Source: an uncultured Prevotellaceae bacterium
GTDB taxonomy: Bacteria; Bacteroidota; Bacteroidia; Bacteroidales; Bacteroidaceae
Direction of reading: 5' to 3'
DNA: 64,000 bases
Assembly (NCBI GenBank): GCA_902762325.1
Contig: CACWNV010000010.1
Coordinates: 1 to 64,000, forward strand
Position numbers and translations under genes: made by a program. Below are positions 34,212 to 43,643 of this stretch, one piece after another. Position 1 is the first letter of the stretch; every line of letters begins with the position of its first letter. Under the pieces are notes generated by a model. It was not told where the DNA came from, made no database searches, and saw only the letters and a program-made list of their open reading frames with translations.

Positions 34212-34658
34212 TTAAATAATAGTTGTATTACCACCTACTGCCTTGATAGCTTCCTCGGCAGTCTTTGAGAATGCATTTGCTTCAACGTCAAGCTTAACGG
34301 TCAGCTCGCCTTTGCCAAGGATCTTAACTGGTACGTTCTTGTTAGCAATACCAGCTGCAATCAGGTCGGCAACAGTGACTTTAGTCAAGTTCTTAGCCTC
34401 GGCGAAAGCCTGAAGTGTAGACAGGTTAACAGCAAAGTATTCCTTATGATTGATGTTCTTAAAGCCAAACTTCGGAACACGACGCTGTAAAGGCATCTGA
34501 CCACCTTCAAATCCAATCTTTCTCTTATAACCAGAACGAGCCTTTGCACCTTTGTGACCACGTGTTGACGTACCACCGAGACCAGAACCCGGTCCGCGAC
34601 CAATACGACGACGGGAATGAGTTGCCCCTGCTGCTGGTTTTAAACTATTCAATTTCAT
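34212..34658 (-). CDS. rplO: 50S ribosomal protein L15
   Basis: 148 residues. The Gly/Arg-rich start (RRRIGRGPGSGLGGTSTRGH, then KGAKAR) threads into 23S rRNA, and VPVKILGKGEL lies in the globular C-terminal part. Confidence 0.97.
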   Translation of the reverse strand: MKLNSLKPAAGATHSRRRIGRGPGSGLGGTSTRGHKGAKARSGYKRKIGFEGGQMPLQRRVPKFGFKNINHKEYFAVNLSTLQAFAEAKNLTKVTVADLIAAGIANKNVPVKILGKGELTVKLDVEANAFSKTAEEAIKAVGGNTTII

Positions 34659-34704
34659 AATTGTTCTTTTTTAATGATTTAGTGTTGTTGAGATTTAATC
34701 TGAA

Positions 34705-34881
34705 TTATTCGACCACTGTAATCAGATGACGAACTTTTCTGATCATACCGCGGACACTAGGATTATCTTCGACCTCAACAACCTGAGAAATCCTGTGGAG
34801 ACCAAGAGACTTAAGTGTACGCTTCTGATCTACGGGATAACCGATCTTACTCTTAATCTGTTTGATTTTAATTGTTGCCAT
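34705..34881 (-). CDS. rpmD: 50S ribosomal protein L30
   Basis: 58 residues, beginning MATIKIKQIKSKIGYP with the signature KRTLKSLGLHRI and ending RKVRHLITVVE. It lies between rpsE and rplO, the normal spc order. It is shorter than 60 codons but complete, with a clear ATG. Confidence 0.95.
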   Translation of the reverse strand: MATIKIKQIKSKIGYPVDQKRTLKSLGLHRISQVVEVEDNPSVRGMIRKVRHLITVVE

Positions 34882-34895
34882 AGTGAAAAACCTCC

Positions 34896-35408
34896 TTATC
34901 CGTTAAACACTTTATTCATACTGATTCCACGCTCACCTGCAACAGTATATGCATCACGCAATTCTGAAAGGGCAGCGATAGTAGCTTTAACCAGGTTATG
35001 AGCATTTGAAGAACCTTTGGACTTTGCAATCACATCGGTAACTCCAACACTTTCAAGCACAGCACGCATAGCACCTCCGGCCTTCAGTCCTGTACCAGGA
35101 GCAGCCGGCTTCATCAGTACCTGAGCGCCACCGAACGAACGCTCCACCTCGTGGGGAATAGTACCATTCAAAAGAGTAACCTTGACAAGGTTCTTCTTTG
35201 CTGACTCAACGCCTTTGGCGATAGCAGCAGTAACTTCACCTGCCTTACCAAGTCCCCAGCCGATAACACCTTTACCGTCACCAACAACGACAATTGCTGC
35301 AAACGTGAATGTACGTCCACCCTTTGTCACCTTGGTAACACGGTTAATAGCTACGAGACGATCTTTCAATTCAACGTCACTATTTACTTTTACTTTGTTC
35401 ATTGCCAT
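34896..35408 (-). CDS. rpsE: 30S ribosomal protein S5
   Basis: 170 residues. The N-terminal S5 fold has [37 protein letters not shown], and the C-terminal [16 protein letters not shown]. It helps decoding accuracy with S4 and S12. Confidence 0.97.
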   Translation of the reverse strand: MAMNKVKVNSDVELKDRLVAINRVTKVTKGGRTFTFAAIVVVGDGKGVIGWGLGKAGEVTAAIAKGVESAKKNLVKVTLLNGTIPHEVERSFGGAQVLMKPAAPGTGLKAGGAMRAVLESVGVTDVIAKSKGSSNAHNLVKATIAALSELRDAYTVAGERGISMNKVFNG

Positions 35409-35414
35409 AATCGT

Positions 35415-35759
35415 TTAAAAATTAAGACCGCCCTTACGAGCTCCTTCAGCCAACTCCTTTACACGACCGTGGTAGAGATAACCGTTACGGTCGAACACGA
35501 CAGATGTAATACCTGCAGCCTGTGCTCTGGCAGCAACAAGTTCGCCAACCTTCTCTGCTTGTTCTTTCTTAGGCATCTTTTCCATGCCGAGGGAAGAGGC
35601 ACTTGCAAGTGTGTTGCCAGTCAAATCATTAATAACCTGTGCGTAAATCTGCTTGTTACTACGGAACACGCTCAGACGAGGACGCTCGGCAGTACCATTT
35701 ACACTCTTGCGAATTCTGTATTTGATTTTAATTCGTCTTTCTACTTTCTTTGTTGTCAT
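35415..35759 (-). CDS. rplR: 50S ribosomal protein L18
   Basis: 114 residues; [20 protein letters not shown] and [20 protein letters not shown] identify L18, which binds 5S rRNA together with L5. Confidence 0.97.
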   Translation of the reverse strand: MTTKKVERRIKIKYRIRKSVNGTAERPRLSVFRSNKQIYAQVINDLTGNTLASASSLGMEKMPKKEQAEKVGELVAARAQAAGITSVVFDRNGYLYHGRVKELAEGARKGGLNF

Positions 35760-35778
35760 AGTTGTAATTCAATTAAGT

Positions 35779-36348
35779 TTACTTAGCTGCGGCTGACTTA
35801 CCCGACTTGCGGCGGATAACCTCACCCTTGAACAAGATACCCTTACCCTTGTAAGGCTCAGGCATACGGAAAGAACGAATCTTAGCACAGATAAGTCCAA
35901 GCAGTTGCTTGTCGCAAGACTCCAGGATAATTCGAGGATTCTGGTTACGCTCAGACTTCGTCTCAACTTTCACCTCAGCAGGAAGCTGGAGGAAAATGGG
36001 GTGAGTATAACCAAGAGCAAACTCAATCAGATTGCCCTGATTAGACACACGGTATCCTACACCAACAAGCTCAAGTTCCTTGGTATAACCAGTGCTTACA
36101 CCAACAACCATGTTATTTACTAAAGCACGGTAAAGACCGTGGAAAGCTTGCTTCTGTTTTGTATTAACAGGACTATTCTCGTCGATCTCGAAACTGACAT
36201 GACCATCTTCGATCTTCACGTTGATAGAACGGTCAACTTTCTGAGAGAGCTCACCTTTCGGTCCCTTTACAGTAACAACACCTTCTTTATCCTGAGTAAT
36301 GGTAACGCCTGCAGGAATACTAATTGGCAATTTTCCTATTCTTGACAT
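35779..36348 (-). CDS. rplF: 50S ribosomal protein L6
   Basis: 189 residues from MSRIGKLPISIPAGV, the family start; the frame extends ten codons further but into the rpsH end. The C-terminal signature PEPYKGKGILFKGEVIRRKS is present. L6 lies near the factor-binding site of the 50S subunit. Confidence 0.96.
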   Translation of the reverse strand: MSRIGKLPISIPAGVTITQDKEGVVTVKGPKGELSQKVDRSINVKIEDGHVSFEIDENSPVNTKQKQAFHGLYRALVNNMVVGVSTGYTKELELVGVGYRVSNQGNLIEFALGYTHPIFLQLPAEVKVETKSERNQNPRIILESCDKQLLGLICAKIRSFRMPEPYKGKGILFKGEVIRRKSGKSAAAK

Positions 36349-36362
36349 ATTCAATCCTCCAA

Positions 36363-36758
36363 TTAATAAACGTAGCAAAGAACCTCACCACCGACTTTCT
36401 GCTCGGAAGCTTCTTTGTTTGTCATTACACCTTTAGACGTAGATATAATTGCAATACCCAGTCCGTTAATTACTCGCGGCATGTCTTTGTAACCAGTGTA
36501 CTTACGAAGACCTGGCTTAGAGACACGCTTCAAACACTTGATAGCGTTTGTCTTTGTTACAGGGTTGTACTTAAGGGCAACCTTGATTGTACCCTGAGGA
36601 CCATCGTCAATGAACTTGTAGTTCAGGATGTATCCTTGCTCGAAGAGAATCTTTGTGATTTCTTTCTTCAAGTTTGACGCAGGAACCTCAACGACACGAT
36701 GATGTGCCATGATTGCGTTTCTGAGTCGAGTCAGATAATCTGCTATTGGATCTGTCAT
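36363..36758 (-). CDS. rpsH: 30S ribosomal protein S8
   Basis: 131 residues from MTDPIADYLTRLRNA, chosen because relatives begin there although the frame is open 13 codons further. The end GIAIISTSKGVMTNKEA is the S8 signature. S8 binds the central 16S domain and represses the spc operon in E. coli. Confidence 0.96.
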   Translation of the reverse strand: MTDPIADYLTRLRNAIMAHHRVVEVPASNLKKEITKILFEQGYILNYKFIDDGPQGTIKVALKYNPVTKTNAIKCLKRVSKPGLRKYTGYKDMPRVINGLGIAIISTSKGVMTNKEASEQKVGGEVLCYVY

Positions 36759-36816
36759 ATAAAATAATTGTTTAATTAATCGGGACACCCCCGACAATAT
36801 TAAATAATAAAAATAA

Positions 36817-37119
36817 TTACCAGCTTGCTTTCTTCACACCGGGAAGCAATCCAGCTGAAGCCATCTCACGGAACTGGATACGAGAGAGACCGAACTGACG
36901 GATATATCCTTTTGGACGGCCGGTGATCTTGCATCTGTTGTGAAGACGGATAGGATTAGCATTCTTAGGAATAGCCTGCAGCTTACGGGCTGCCTCGTAT
37001 GCTTCAGCGGGATCATCAGATGTAGCGATGACCTTCTTTAAAGCAGCACGCTTTTCTGCATAACGGGCAACCAGCTTAGCACGCTTTACCTCACGGGCTT
37101 TCATTGATTCTTTTGCCAT
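36817..37119 (-). CDS. rpsN: 30S ribosomal protein S14 (long form)
   Basis: 100 residues, the long zinc-free form: [16 protein letters not shown] at the start and [20 protein letters not shown] at the conserved core. The short form with a CxxC zinc finger is not seen here. Confidence 0.97.
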   Translation of the reverse strand: MAKESMKAREVKRAKLVARYAEKRAALKKVIATSDDPAEAYEAARKLQAIPKNANPIRLHNRCKITGRPKGYIRQFGLSRIQFREMASAGLLPGVKKASW

Positions 37120-37124
37120 ATCTT

Positions 37125-37676
37125 TTAATCTTTAGCGTTCTTGAATGGAAGACCGAATGCTTTGAGCAGAGCATAACCTTCTTCGTCAGTATTTGCTGAT
37201 GTTACAAAGGTGATGTTCATACCCTGGATACGGTCAATAGAATCGATATTAATCTCTGGGAAGATGATCTGCTCCTGAATACCGAGGGTATAGTTACCAC
37301 GGCCGTCAAGCTTTGTCTCAATTCCCTTGAAGTCACGGATACGCGGGAGGGCAATACGGATGAGCTTCTCAAGGAACTCATACATGCGCTCACGACGCAA
37401 TGTAACCATCACACCGATAGGCATCTTCTTACGAAGCTTGAAGTTTGCAATATCCTTCTTTGAGTAGGTTGCTACAGCTTTCTGACCTGCAATCGCAGTA
37501 ATCTCATTGACGGCAACGTCGATGAGTTTCTTGTCCTGTGTAGCATCTCCGAGTCCCTGATTGATGACAATCTTCTTCAGGACAGGAATCTGCATGGTAG
37601 AAGTATAGTTGAACTGCTTCATCAGTTCGGGAGCAATCTGCTCCTTATAAACTGTCTTTAACTGTGCTGTATTCAT
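37125..37676 (-). CDS. rplE: 50S ribosomal protein L5
   Basis: 183 residues. [18 protein letters not shown] and the 5S-rRNA-contact region [13 protein letters not shown] are clear. Its start overlaps the rplX stop by one base, so the two are probably translated in step. Confidence 0.97.
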   Translation of the reverse strand: MNTAQLKTVYKEQIAPELMKQFNYTSTMQIPVLKKIVINQGLGDATQDKKLIDVAVNEITAIAGQKAVATYSKKDIANFKLRKKMPIGVMVTLRRERMYEFLEKLIRIALPRIRDFKGIETKLDGRGNYTLGIQEQIIFPEINIDSIDRIQGMNITFVTSANTDEEGYALLKAFGLPFKNAKD

Positions 37677-38008
37677 TATTTAATAACCTCCCCTGATTTT
37701 TTAGAGATACGGATGACGTTCTTACCCTCGTGCTTGATAGAAACACGTGTGGGATCACCGCTCTTCGGATCAACCAACATCAAATTAGAAATATGAATAG
37801 GAGCCTCCTGCTTCACCAGGCCTCCTTGAGGATTCTGTGCTGAAGGCTTTGTTCTCTTAGAGACCATGTTCACGCCCTCTACAATGGCACGCTGCTCGTC
37901 AACAAGGACTTTCAGTACCTTGTGAGGAGTCTTGCCTGTAATCTTGTAATTATCCCTACCGGCAATTACAAGAACCATGTCACCTTTCTTAATATGTAAT
38001 TTACTCAT
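37676..38008 (-). CDS. rplX: 50S ribosomal protein L24
   Basis: 110 residues. The KOW motif lies at the start ([20 protein letters not shown]), followed by [14 protein letters not shown]24 starts 50S assembly. Confidence 0.97.
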   Translation of the reverse strand: MSKLHIKKGDMVLVIAGRDNYKITGKTPHKVLKVLVDEQRAIVEGVNMVSKRTKPSAQNPQGGLVKQEAPIHISNLMLVDPKSGDPTRVSIKHEGKNVIRISKKSGEVIK

Positions 38009-38028
38009 TACTCTTTACTTATTATAAA

Positions 38029-38394
38029 TTAAAGAACCTCAGGTGCCAGAGAAACGACTTTCATGTTTACTGCACGAAGTTCACGGGCTACAGGACCGAA
38101 AATACGGCTGCCGCGAAGCTCACCAGCGTTATTCAGCAATACACAAGCATTATCGTCAAAGCGGATGTATGAGCCATCAGCACGACGGATTTCCTTCTTT
38201 GTGCGAACAATCAAAGCCTTAGATACTGCACCTTTCTTCAAATCACTCGATGGGATCACATTCTTGATAGCAACGACAATCACATCTCCAACACTTGCGT
38301 AACGGCGACGTGTTCCGCCAAGAACGCGGATACAGAGAGCCTCACGGGCACCGCTATTATCACATACTGTAAGTCTTGATTCTGCTTGTATCAT
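38029..38394 (-). CDS. rplN: 50S ribosomal protein L14
   Basis: 121 residues: [20 protein letters not shown] at the start, [19 protein letters not shown] in the middle, and [11 protein letters not shown] near the end, all diagnostic. Confidence 0.98.
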   Translation of the reverse strand: MIQAESRLTVCDNSGAREALCIRVLGGTRRRYASVGDVIVVAIKNVIPSSDLKKGAVSKALIVRTKKEIRRADGSYIRFDDNACVLLNNAGELRGSRIFGPVARELRAVNMKVVSLAPEVL

Positions 38395-38396
38395 AA

Positions 38397-38654
38397 TTAC
38401 TTAGCTTTTTCAACGATTTGTACTAATCTCCATCTCTTAGTCTTAGAGAGAGGACGGGTCTCCATGATGAGCACTGTGTCACCCACATTGCACTCATTCT
38501 TTTCATCGTGGACATGGTACTTCTTCGTCTTCTGGACGAACTTACCATAAATTGGGTGTTTCTCCTTGAACTTAGCTGCAATAACAATGGTTTTATCCAT
38601 TTTGTTGCTGATAACCACACCCTGTCTTGTTTTTCTTAAGTTTCTTGTTTCCAT
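38397..38654 (-). CDS. rpsQ: 30S ribosomal protein S17
   Basis: 85 residues from [20 protein letters not shown], the usual family start. An ATG three codons earlier (38663) follows the rpmC stop by 2 bp and is an equally possible start. The OB-fold end [14 protein letters not shown] is conserved. Confidence 0.95.
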   Translation of the reverse strand: METRNLRKTRQGVVISNKMDKTIVIAAKFKEKHPIYGKFVQKTKKYHVHDEKNECNVGDTVLIMETRPLSKTKRWRLVQIVEKAK

Positions 38655-38665
38655 CTGGATCATTG

Positions 38666-38860
38666 TTATTTATTAAGTTCTCTCTGACGGAGTTCTGTCT
38701 TCATGCGAGCGATGTCACGACGAGTCGCCTTAATCTGTGATGGATTTTCAAGTGGAGCAATTGAATGAGTGAGTTTCAACTGATGCAGTTTTTCAACTGT
38801 GTTCTCCAATTTCTCAAGCAAATCTTTTGTCTCGAGTTCTCTTACTTCTTTAATCTTCAT
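38666..38860 (-). CDS. rpmC: 50S ribosomal protein L29
   Basis: 64 residues, two helices: [19 protein letters not shown] and [18 protein letters not shown]. It sits by the tunnel exit and starts 3 bp after rplP. Confidence 0.96.
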   Translation of the reverse strand: MKIKEVRELETKDLLEKLENTVEKLHQLKLTHSIAPLENPSQIKATRRDIARMKTELRQRELNK

Positions 38861-38863
38861 AGC

Positions 38864-39292
38864 TTAAGCGTTTTTATCGTAATCACGTCTAACAACAAAT
38901 TTAGTCTTCACAGGGAGCTTCTGGGCACCGAGGCGAAGAGCTTCCTTAGCAATCTCGAAGGGTACTCCTTCTACTTCGAAAAGGATACGTCCTGGAGTAA
39001 CAGGTGCAACCCATCCTGCGGGGTCTCCCTTACCTTTACCCATTCGAACATCAGCAGGTTTGCGAGTGATTGGTTTATCGGGGAAGATACGAATCCAAAC
39101 CTGACCTTCACGATTCATGTAGCGGTTTACTGCTACACGAGCAGCCTCAATCTGACGGCTGTCAATCCACTTTGCTTCCAATGTCTTGATGCCAAACGAA
39201 CCGAAGGCCAGCTGTGTGCCTCTGTGGGCATCACCCTTATTGCCACGTCCGTCTTGAGGTCTTCTATATTTTACTCTTTTTGGCTGTAACAT
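38864..39292 (-). CDS. rplP: 50S ribosomal protein L16
   Basis: 142 residues. [20 protein letters not shown], then [20 protein letters not shown] in the loop that contacts tRNA near the peptidyl transferase centre. Confidence 0.98.
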   Translation of the reverse strand: MLQPKRVKYRRPQDGRGNKGDAHRGTQLAFGSFGIKTLEAKWIDSRQIEAARVAVNRYMNREGQVWIRIFPDKPITRKPADVRMGKGKGDPAGWVAPVTPGRILFEVEGVPFEIAKEALRLGAQKLPVKTKFVVRRDYDKNA

Positions 39293-39307
39293 GATAACTT
39301 CTTACTA

Positions 39308-40042
39308 TTAACGGTTATTGTTTCTCTTACGATTACCACGTCCGCCACGACCACCATTGTTGTTTGAACGGCCGCTGTTCTGCTTCTCCTGAGTGAAATT
39401 CGGAGCCAGGTCAACCTTACCATAGACTTCGCCACGGCAGATCCACACCTTTATACCCAGCAAACCAACCTTTGTGAGGGCTTCTGCTTGACAGTAATCG
39501 ATATCAGCACGGAATGTGTGCAGTGGAGTACGTCCTTCCTTGAACATCTCGCTACGTGCAATTTCCGCACCATTCAGACGACCACTAATTTGAACTTTGA
39601 TTCCTTCAGCACCGGCACGCATCGTATTCTGAATAGCCATTTTGATAGCACGGCGGTAAGCAATCTTGCCTTCCACCTGGCGGGCGATGTTATTCGCTAC
39701 GATAGTTGCATCGAGCTCAGGTTTCTTAACTTCAAATATATTAATCTGAATGTCCTTATTATAGAGCTTTTTCAACTCTTCCTTCAGTTTGTCAACATCC
39801 TGACCACCTTTACCAATAACGATACCTGGACGGGCAGTGCAAATAGTGATGGTAACAAGTTTCAATGTGCGCTCGATGACGATTTTTGAAACGCTTGCCT
39901 TGGCAAGACGCTCGTTAAGATACTTACGGATCTTCATATCCTCTACGATATTGTCACCGAAGTTTTTTCCACCGAACCAATTTGAATCCCAACCACGGAT
40001 AATACCAAGACGGTTGCTTATCGGATTAACTTTCTGTCCCAT
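39308..40042 (-). CDS. rpsC: 30S ribosomal protein S3
   Basis: 244 residues. [20 protein letters not shown], a KH domain with [15 protein letters not shown], and the C-terminal [19 protein letters not shown]. The last 25 residues are a Gly/Arg/Asn-rich tail ([17 protein letters not shown]), an extension typical of Bacteroidetes S3. Confidence 0.98.
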   Translation of the reverse strand: MGQKVNPISNRLGIIRGWDSNWFGGKNFGDNIVEDMKIRKYLNERLAKASVSKIVIERTLKLVTITICTARPGIVIGKGGQDVDKLKEELKKLYNKDIQINIFEVKKPELDATIVANNIARQVEGKIAYRRAIKMAIQNTMRAGAEGIKVQISGRLNGAEIARSEMFKEGRTPLHTFRADIDYCQAEALTKVGLLGIKVWICRGEVYGKVDLAPNFTQEKQNSGRSNNNGGRGGRGNRKRNNNR

Positions 40043-40047
40043 TCTAT

Positions 40048-40455
40048 TTATTTATTTTCGTCATTAGTTTTGGTATCTACAAACAGCGTTACATGGTTAG
40101 AACGCTTTCTGATGCGGTATCCACGACCTTGTGGAGCTGGACGCATACGCTTCATAGTAACACCTTCGTCAACAAAGATTCTAGTGATGAAGAGCTCGCC
40201 GGCTTCAGCTTTACGGTCATTTTTAGCTTCCCAGTTAGCAATGGCCGAGCGCAGCAATTTCTCAACATCGATGGCAGCCTGCTTCTTAGAGAAGCGCAGA
40301 ACGCCGAGCGCACGGTTTACCTCCATTCCACGAACCATGTCTACTACGTAGCGCATTTTACGAGGAGAAGAAGGAACACCATTCAGCTTTGCAAAATATT
40401 GTGTTCTCAGGGCCTCTTTTCTTTTTTCAGCCACTAATTTCTTTCTTTTTCCCAT
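40048..40455 (-). CDS. rplV: 50S ribosomal protein L22
   Basis: 135 residues. [20 protein letters not shown] and the hairpin tip [20 protein letters not shown] that lines the exit tunnel. It starts 37 bp after rpsS. Confidence 0.97.
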   Translation of the reverse strand: MGKRKKLVAEKRKEALRTQYFAKLNGVPSSPRKMRYVVDMVRGMEVNRALGVLRFSKKQAAIDVEKLLRSAIANWEAKNDRKAEAGELFITRIFVDEGVTMKRMRPAPQGRGYRIRKRSNHVTLFVDTKTNDENK

Positions 40456-40492
40456 TATTGCTTATATTATTAAATGGTTCTTACCCTGCTGA

Positions 40493-40759
40493 TTATTTCT
40501 TGTTACCAGCATGGCCGCCGAACTTACGAGTTGGTGCAAATTCACCAAGCTTGTGTCCTACCATGTTCTCGGTAACGTAGACAGGGATAAATTTGTTTCC
40601 GTTATGAACTGCAACAGTATGTCCCACAAAGTCAGGGGATATCATTGATGCTCTGGCCCAAGTCTTAACAACAGTCTTCTTACCACTCTCGTTCATAGCA
40701 ACAATCTTCTTTTCGAGTGATACGTTGATGTATGGACCTTTTTTAAGTGAACGACTCAT
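40493..40759 (-). CDS. rpsS: 30S ribosomal protein S19
   Basis: 88 residues. [19 protein letters not shown] at the start and [20 protein letters not shown], then TRKFGGHAG at the end. Confidence 0.98.
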   Translation of the reverse strand: MSRSLKKGPYINVSLEKKIVAMNESGKKTVVKTWARASMISPDFVGHTVAVHNGNKFIPVYVTENMVGHKLGEFAPTRKFGGHAGNKK

Positions 40760-40778
40760 AATTACTCAGTTTACTTGT

Positions 40779-41606
40779 TTACTTTTTATTGGCTCTTTCG
40801 ATGATGTATTTATTCGACAGTTTCTTAGGAGATCTTGTCTTAAGACCCTTAGCATACAAGCCCTTGCGTGAGCGTGGGTGTCCACCTGACTGACGACCTT
40901 CACCACCACCCATCGGGTGATCATGCGGGTTCATTACAACACCACGGTTGTGAGGACGACGGCCCAGCCAGCGAGAACGTCCGGCCTTACCAGACTGCTC
41001 CAGAGCATGGTCTGAATTTCCTACACTACCTACTGTAGCTTTACAAGCAGAGAGAATCTGGCGAGTTTCCCCAGAAGGAAGCTTAATCACACAATAATTC
41101 CCCTCACGAGAAGTCAACTGAGCAAAATTACCAGCCGAACGAACGAGCAATCCACCCTGACCTGGACGCAATTCAATGTTGTGAATCACAGTACCAACGG
41201 GGATATTTGCAAGAGGCAGAGCATTACCCACTTCCGGTGCAGCACTTGCACCAGACATAAGGGTTGTACCTACCTGCAGTCCGTTAGGAGCAATAATGTA
41301 ACGTTTTTCACCATCAGCATAGAACAGCAATGCGATACGAGCCGAACGGTTCGGATCGTATTCGATTGTCTTTACTACTGCTGGAACACCATCTTTCTCT
41401 CGCTTAAAGTCAATCAAACGATATTTTCTTCTGTGACCGCCACCTCTGTAGCGAACAGTCATCTTACCGGTGTTGTTTCGACCACCAGTAGAGCGCTTAC
41501 CGTAAACGAGAGACTTCTCTGGCACTGATGCAGTAATGTCTTCGAAAGTGCCAATAATTTTGTGTCTTTGTCCCGGAGTTACCGGTTTTAATTTACGTAC
41601 TGCCAT
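40779..41606 (-). CDS. rplB: 50S ribosomal protein L2
   Basis: 275 residues. [12 protein letters not shown] at the start, two central barrel folds, and the catalytic-site signature [16 protein letters not shown] with its conserved His. It is needed for subunit joining and peptidyl transfer. Confidence 0.98.
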   Translation of the reverse strand: MAVRKLKPVTPGQRHKIIGTFEDITASVPEKSLVYGKRSTGGRNNTGKMTVRYRGGGHRRKYRLIDFKREKDGVPAVVKTIEYDPNRSARIALLFYADGEKRYIIAPNGLQVGTTLMSGASAAPEVGNALPLANIPVGTVIHNIELRPGQGGLLVRSAGNFAQLTSREGNYCVIKLPSGETRQILSACKATVGSVGNSDHALEQSGKAGRSRWLGRRPHNRGVVMNPHDHPMGGGEGRQSGGHPRSRKGLYAKGLKTRSPKKLSNKYIIERANKK

Positions 41607-41612
41607 TTTTTA

Positions 41613-41906
41613 TTAAATATTGCTGTAAAAATCAATTGTATCGCCTTCCTTCAAAGTGACAATAGCTTTCTTGAATGAAGCTTTCTGACCTCTGATGAGA
41701 CCCGACTTTGTGTAGCGGCTTGAGCGCTTACCAGCATAACGCATGGTATTCACTTTTTCTACTGTAACATTATACAGATCCTCAACCTCTTTCTTAATCT
41801 GGAGCTTATTGGCCTCAGGGCTAACAATGAAACCAAAACGGTTCGGTCGTTTCTCTGTGATATTGGTCATCTTTTCTGTGACCAAAGGTTTAATGATAAA
41901 TGCCAT
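41613..41906 (-). CDS. rplW: 50S ribosomal protein L23
   Basis: 97 residues. IIKPLVTEKMTNITEKRPN and NKLQIKKEVEDLYNVTVEKV are typical of L23, the docking site for SRP and trigger factor at the tunnel exit. Confidence 0.96.
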   Translation of the reverse strand: MAFIIKPLVTEKMTNITEKRPNRFGFIVSPEANKLQIKKEVEDLYNVTVEKVNTMRYAGKRSSRYTKSGLIRGQKASFKKAIVTLKEGDTIDFYSNI

Positions 41907-41925
41907 TATAATAATCTCCTAATAT

Positions 41926-42555
41926 TTATTTGGTTAAGATTTCGTCGATAATCTCAAGGGATTTTTCAGTCACGACAAGAACATCAGCATTCAAAACTTT
42001 ATAAGCATTGAGTGATGATGCGAGCATAACTTCAGACCTCTGCAAGTTACGAGCCGACAAATATACGTTTTTATTTACATCTGGCAAAAGAAGAAGAACC
42101 TTTTTACCGTCGACTTTAAGATTTTTAGTAACATTTATGAAATCTTTAGTCTTTGGTGCCTCGAAATTGAAGTCTTCAACAACGAGGATAGCATCTTCCT
42201 GTGCCTTATAAGACAATGCAGATTTACGAGCAAGAACTTTCACCTTCTTGTTCAGTTTTGTACGATAGTCACGGGGTTTCGGACCGAAAACGCGGCCACC
42301 ACCCTTCAACAGCGGAGAATTGATGTCACCATGACGAGCACCGCCTCCACCTTTCTGGCGACCCAGCTTACGTGTTGAACCTGCATGCTCACTTCTTTCC
42401 TTAGCCTTGGCTGTACCCTGACGCTGGTTACCCAGATATTGCTTGACATCAAGATAAAGTACATGGTCGTTGGGCTCGATACCGAAAACCGCCTCGTTCA
42501 AAGAAACCTTTCTACCAGTCTCCTGACCTTTGATATTTAATACGCTGAGTTCCAT
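41926..42555 (-). CDS. rplD: 50S ribosomal protein L4
   Basis: 209 residues from [19 protein letters not shown]. The frame is open further upstream inside rplC, but this ATG shares one base with the rplC stop (TAATG), which points to coupled translation. The rRNA-binding loop [20 protein letters not shown] is present. Confidence 0.96.
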   Translation of the reverse strand: MELSVLNIKGQETGRKVSLNEAVFGIEPNDHVLYLDVKQYLGNQRQGTAKAKERSEHAGSTRKLGRQKGGGGARHGDINSPLLKGGGRVFGPKPRDYRTKLNKKVKVLARKSALSYKAQEDAILVVEDFNFEAPKTKDFINVTKNLKVDGKKVLLLLPDVNKNVYLSARNLQRSEVMLASSLNAYKVLNADVLVVTEKSLEIIDEILTK

Positions 42556-43169
42556 TATTTCAAAATTAAAACAGTTGAACCTTTGCATCCAGCAACACTA
42601 CCCTTGATAAGGAGAAGGTTGTGCTCTGGAATAACCTTTAACACTCTGAGGTTCTGAGTTGTCACTCTGTCGCCTCCCATCTGGCCAGCCATACGCATTC
42701 CTTTGAATACTTTTGCCGGGTAAGAACAAGCGCCGATAGATCCCGGTTTGCGAGCGCGGTCGTCCTGACCGTGAGTGCTCTGACCAACACCACCAAAGCC
42801 GTGGCGTTTGATTACACCCTGAAAACCTTTACCCTTTGAGGTGCCGACAACGTCGACATACTCGGTGTCAGCAAACAGCTCAACTGTGACAGTGTCACCA
42901 AGGTTCAGCTCTTCATTAAACTTGAACTCGGCCAAGTGCTTTTTCGGCGTTGTGCCTGCTTTCTTGAAGATTCCGAGCATAGGCTTAGTAGTATTCTTCT
43001 CCTTAGCCTCGCCGAAAGCCAACTGAACAGCCTCATAACCATCTTTCTCGACGGTCTTTACCTGAGTAACGACACAAGGACCAGCTTCGATAACAGTGCA
43101 CGGCACATTCTTACCGTCGGCACTGAAAACGGATGTCATTCCGATTTTTCTTCCAATTAATCCTGGCAT
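42555..43169 (-). CDS. rplC: 50S ribosomal protein L3
   Basis: 204 residues from [20 protein letters not shown], the family start. The central [20 protein letters not shown], then [14 protein letters not shown] is the conserved loop near the peptidyl transferase centre. Just upstream, the first 31 bp of the gene, including the ATG, are repeated in tandem (43170-43200). The duplicated ATG is out of frame with L3, so ribosomes starting there would make a short unrelated peptide. Confidence 0.96.
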   Translation of the reverse strand: MPGLIGRKIGMTSVFSADGKNVPCTVIEAGPCVVTQVKTVEKDGYEAVQLAFGEAKEKNTTKPMLGIFKKAGTTPKKHLAEFKFNEELNLGDTVTVELFADTEYVDVVGTSKGKGFQGVIKRHGFGGVGQSTHGQDDRARKPGSIGACSYPAKVFKGMRMAGQMGGDRVTTQNLRVLKVIPEHNLLLIKGSVAGCKGSTVLILK

Positions 43170-43200
43170 TTCCGATTTTTCTTCCAATTAATCCTGGCAT
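43139..43200 (-). repeat. 31-bp tandem duplication over the rplC start
   Basis: Two identical 31-bp copies lie head to tail (43139-43169 and 43170-43200), each beginning with ATG on the minus strand and covering codons for [10 protein letters not shown]. As 31 is not a multiple of three, only the downstream ATG at 43169 reads L3. Confidence 0.9.
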
Positions 43201-43248
43201 TTCAATGATAAATAAAATAATTAATAATAATAAATGAATCTCTCTAAA

Positions 43249-43554
43249 TTAGACCTTGATTTCAACCTCAACACCGCTGGGAAGCTCAAGCTTCATCAAA
43301 GCGTCAACGGTCTTAGCTGTAGAGCTGTAGATGTCAATGAGACGCTTGAAGGTAGAAAGCTGGAACTGCTCACGTGCCTTTTTGTTTACGAAGGTACTAC
43401 GGTTTACTGTGAAAATACGCTTGTGCGTTGGAAGGGGAATCGGTCCGCTAACAATAGCGCCGGTAGCCTTTACGGCCTTCACGATCTTCTCAGCTGATTT
43501 GTCAACCAATTTGTGGTCGTAACTTTTCAGTTTGATTCTAATTTTCTGACTCAT
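43249..43554 (-). CDS. rpsJ: 30S ribosomal protein S10
   Basis: 101 residues. [20 protein letters not shown], then [20 protein letters not shown] are diagnostic. S10 (NusE) also takes part in antitermination. It follows fusA by 89 bp; tuf is not between them. Confidence 0.98.
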   Translation of the reverse strand: MSQKIRIKLKSYDHKLVDKSAEKIVKAVKATGAIVSGPIPLPTHKRIFTVNRSTFVNKKAREQFQLSTFKRLIDIYSSTAKTVDALMKLELPSGVEVEIKV

Positions 43555-43596
43555 AGTCGTTGTTAAATTGTTATTTGTTAATTTATAATTGTAAAG

Positions 43597-43636
43597 AGAT
43601 ACACTGCTTAAGAGTCATTTACTAAACAGTGTATCT
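43597..43636 (-). other. Hairpin between fusA and rpsJ
   Basis: A perfect 10-bp stem, AGATACACTG with CAGTGTATCT, with a 20-base loop, lies 8 bp after the fusA stop. In the transcript direction there is no T-run, so it is more likely an RNA processing or attenuation site than a full terminator. Confidence 0.5.
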
Positions 43637-43643
43637 AAAGTTT

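Noticed and set aside
43170-43187. Longer L3 start at the TTG at 43187
   Set aside because: Those six codons come only from the 31-bp duplication; L3 proteins begin MPGLIGRK, at 43169.
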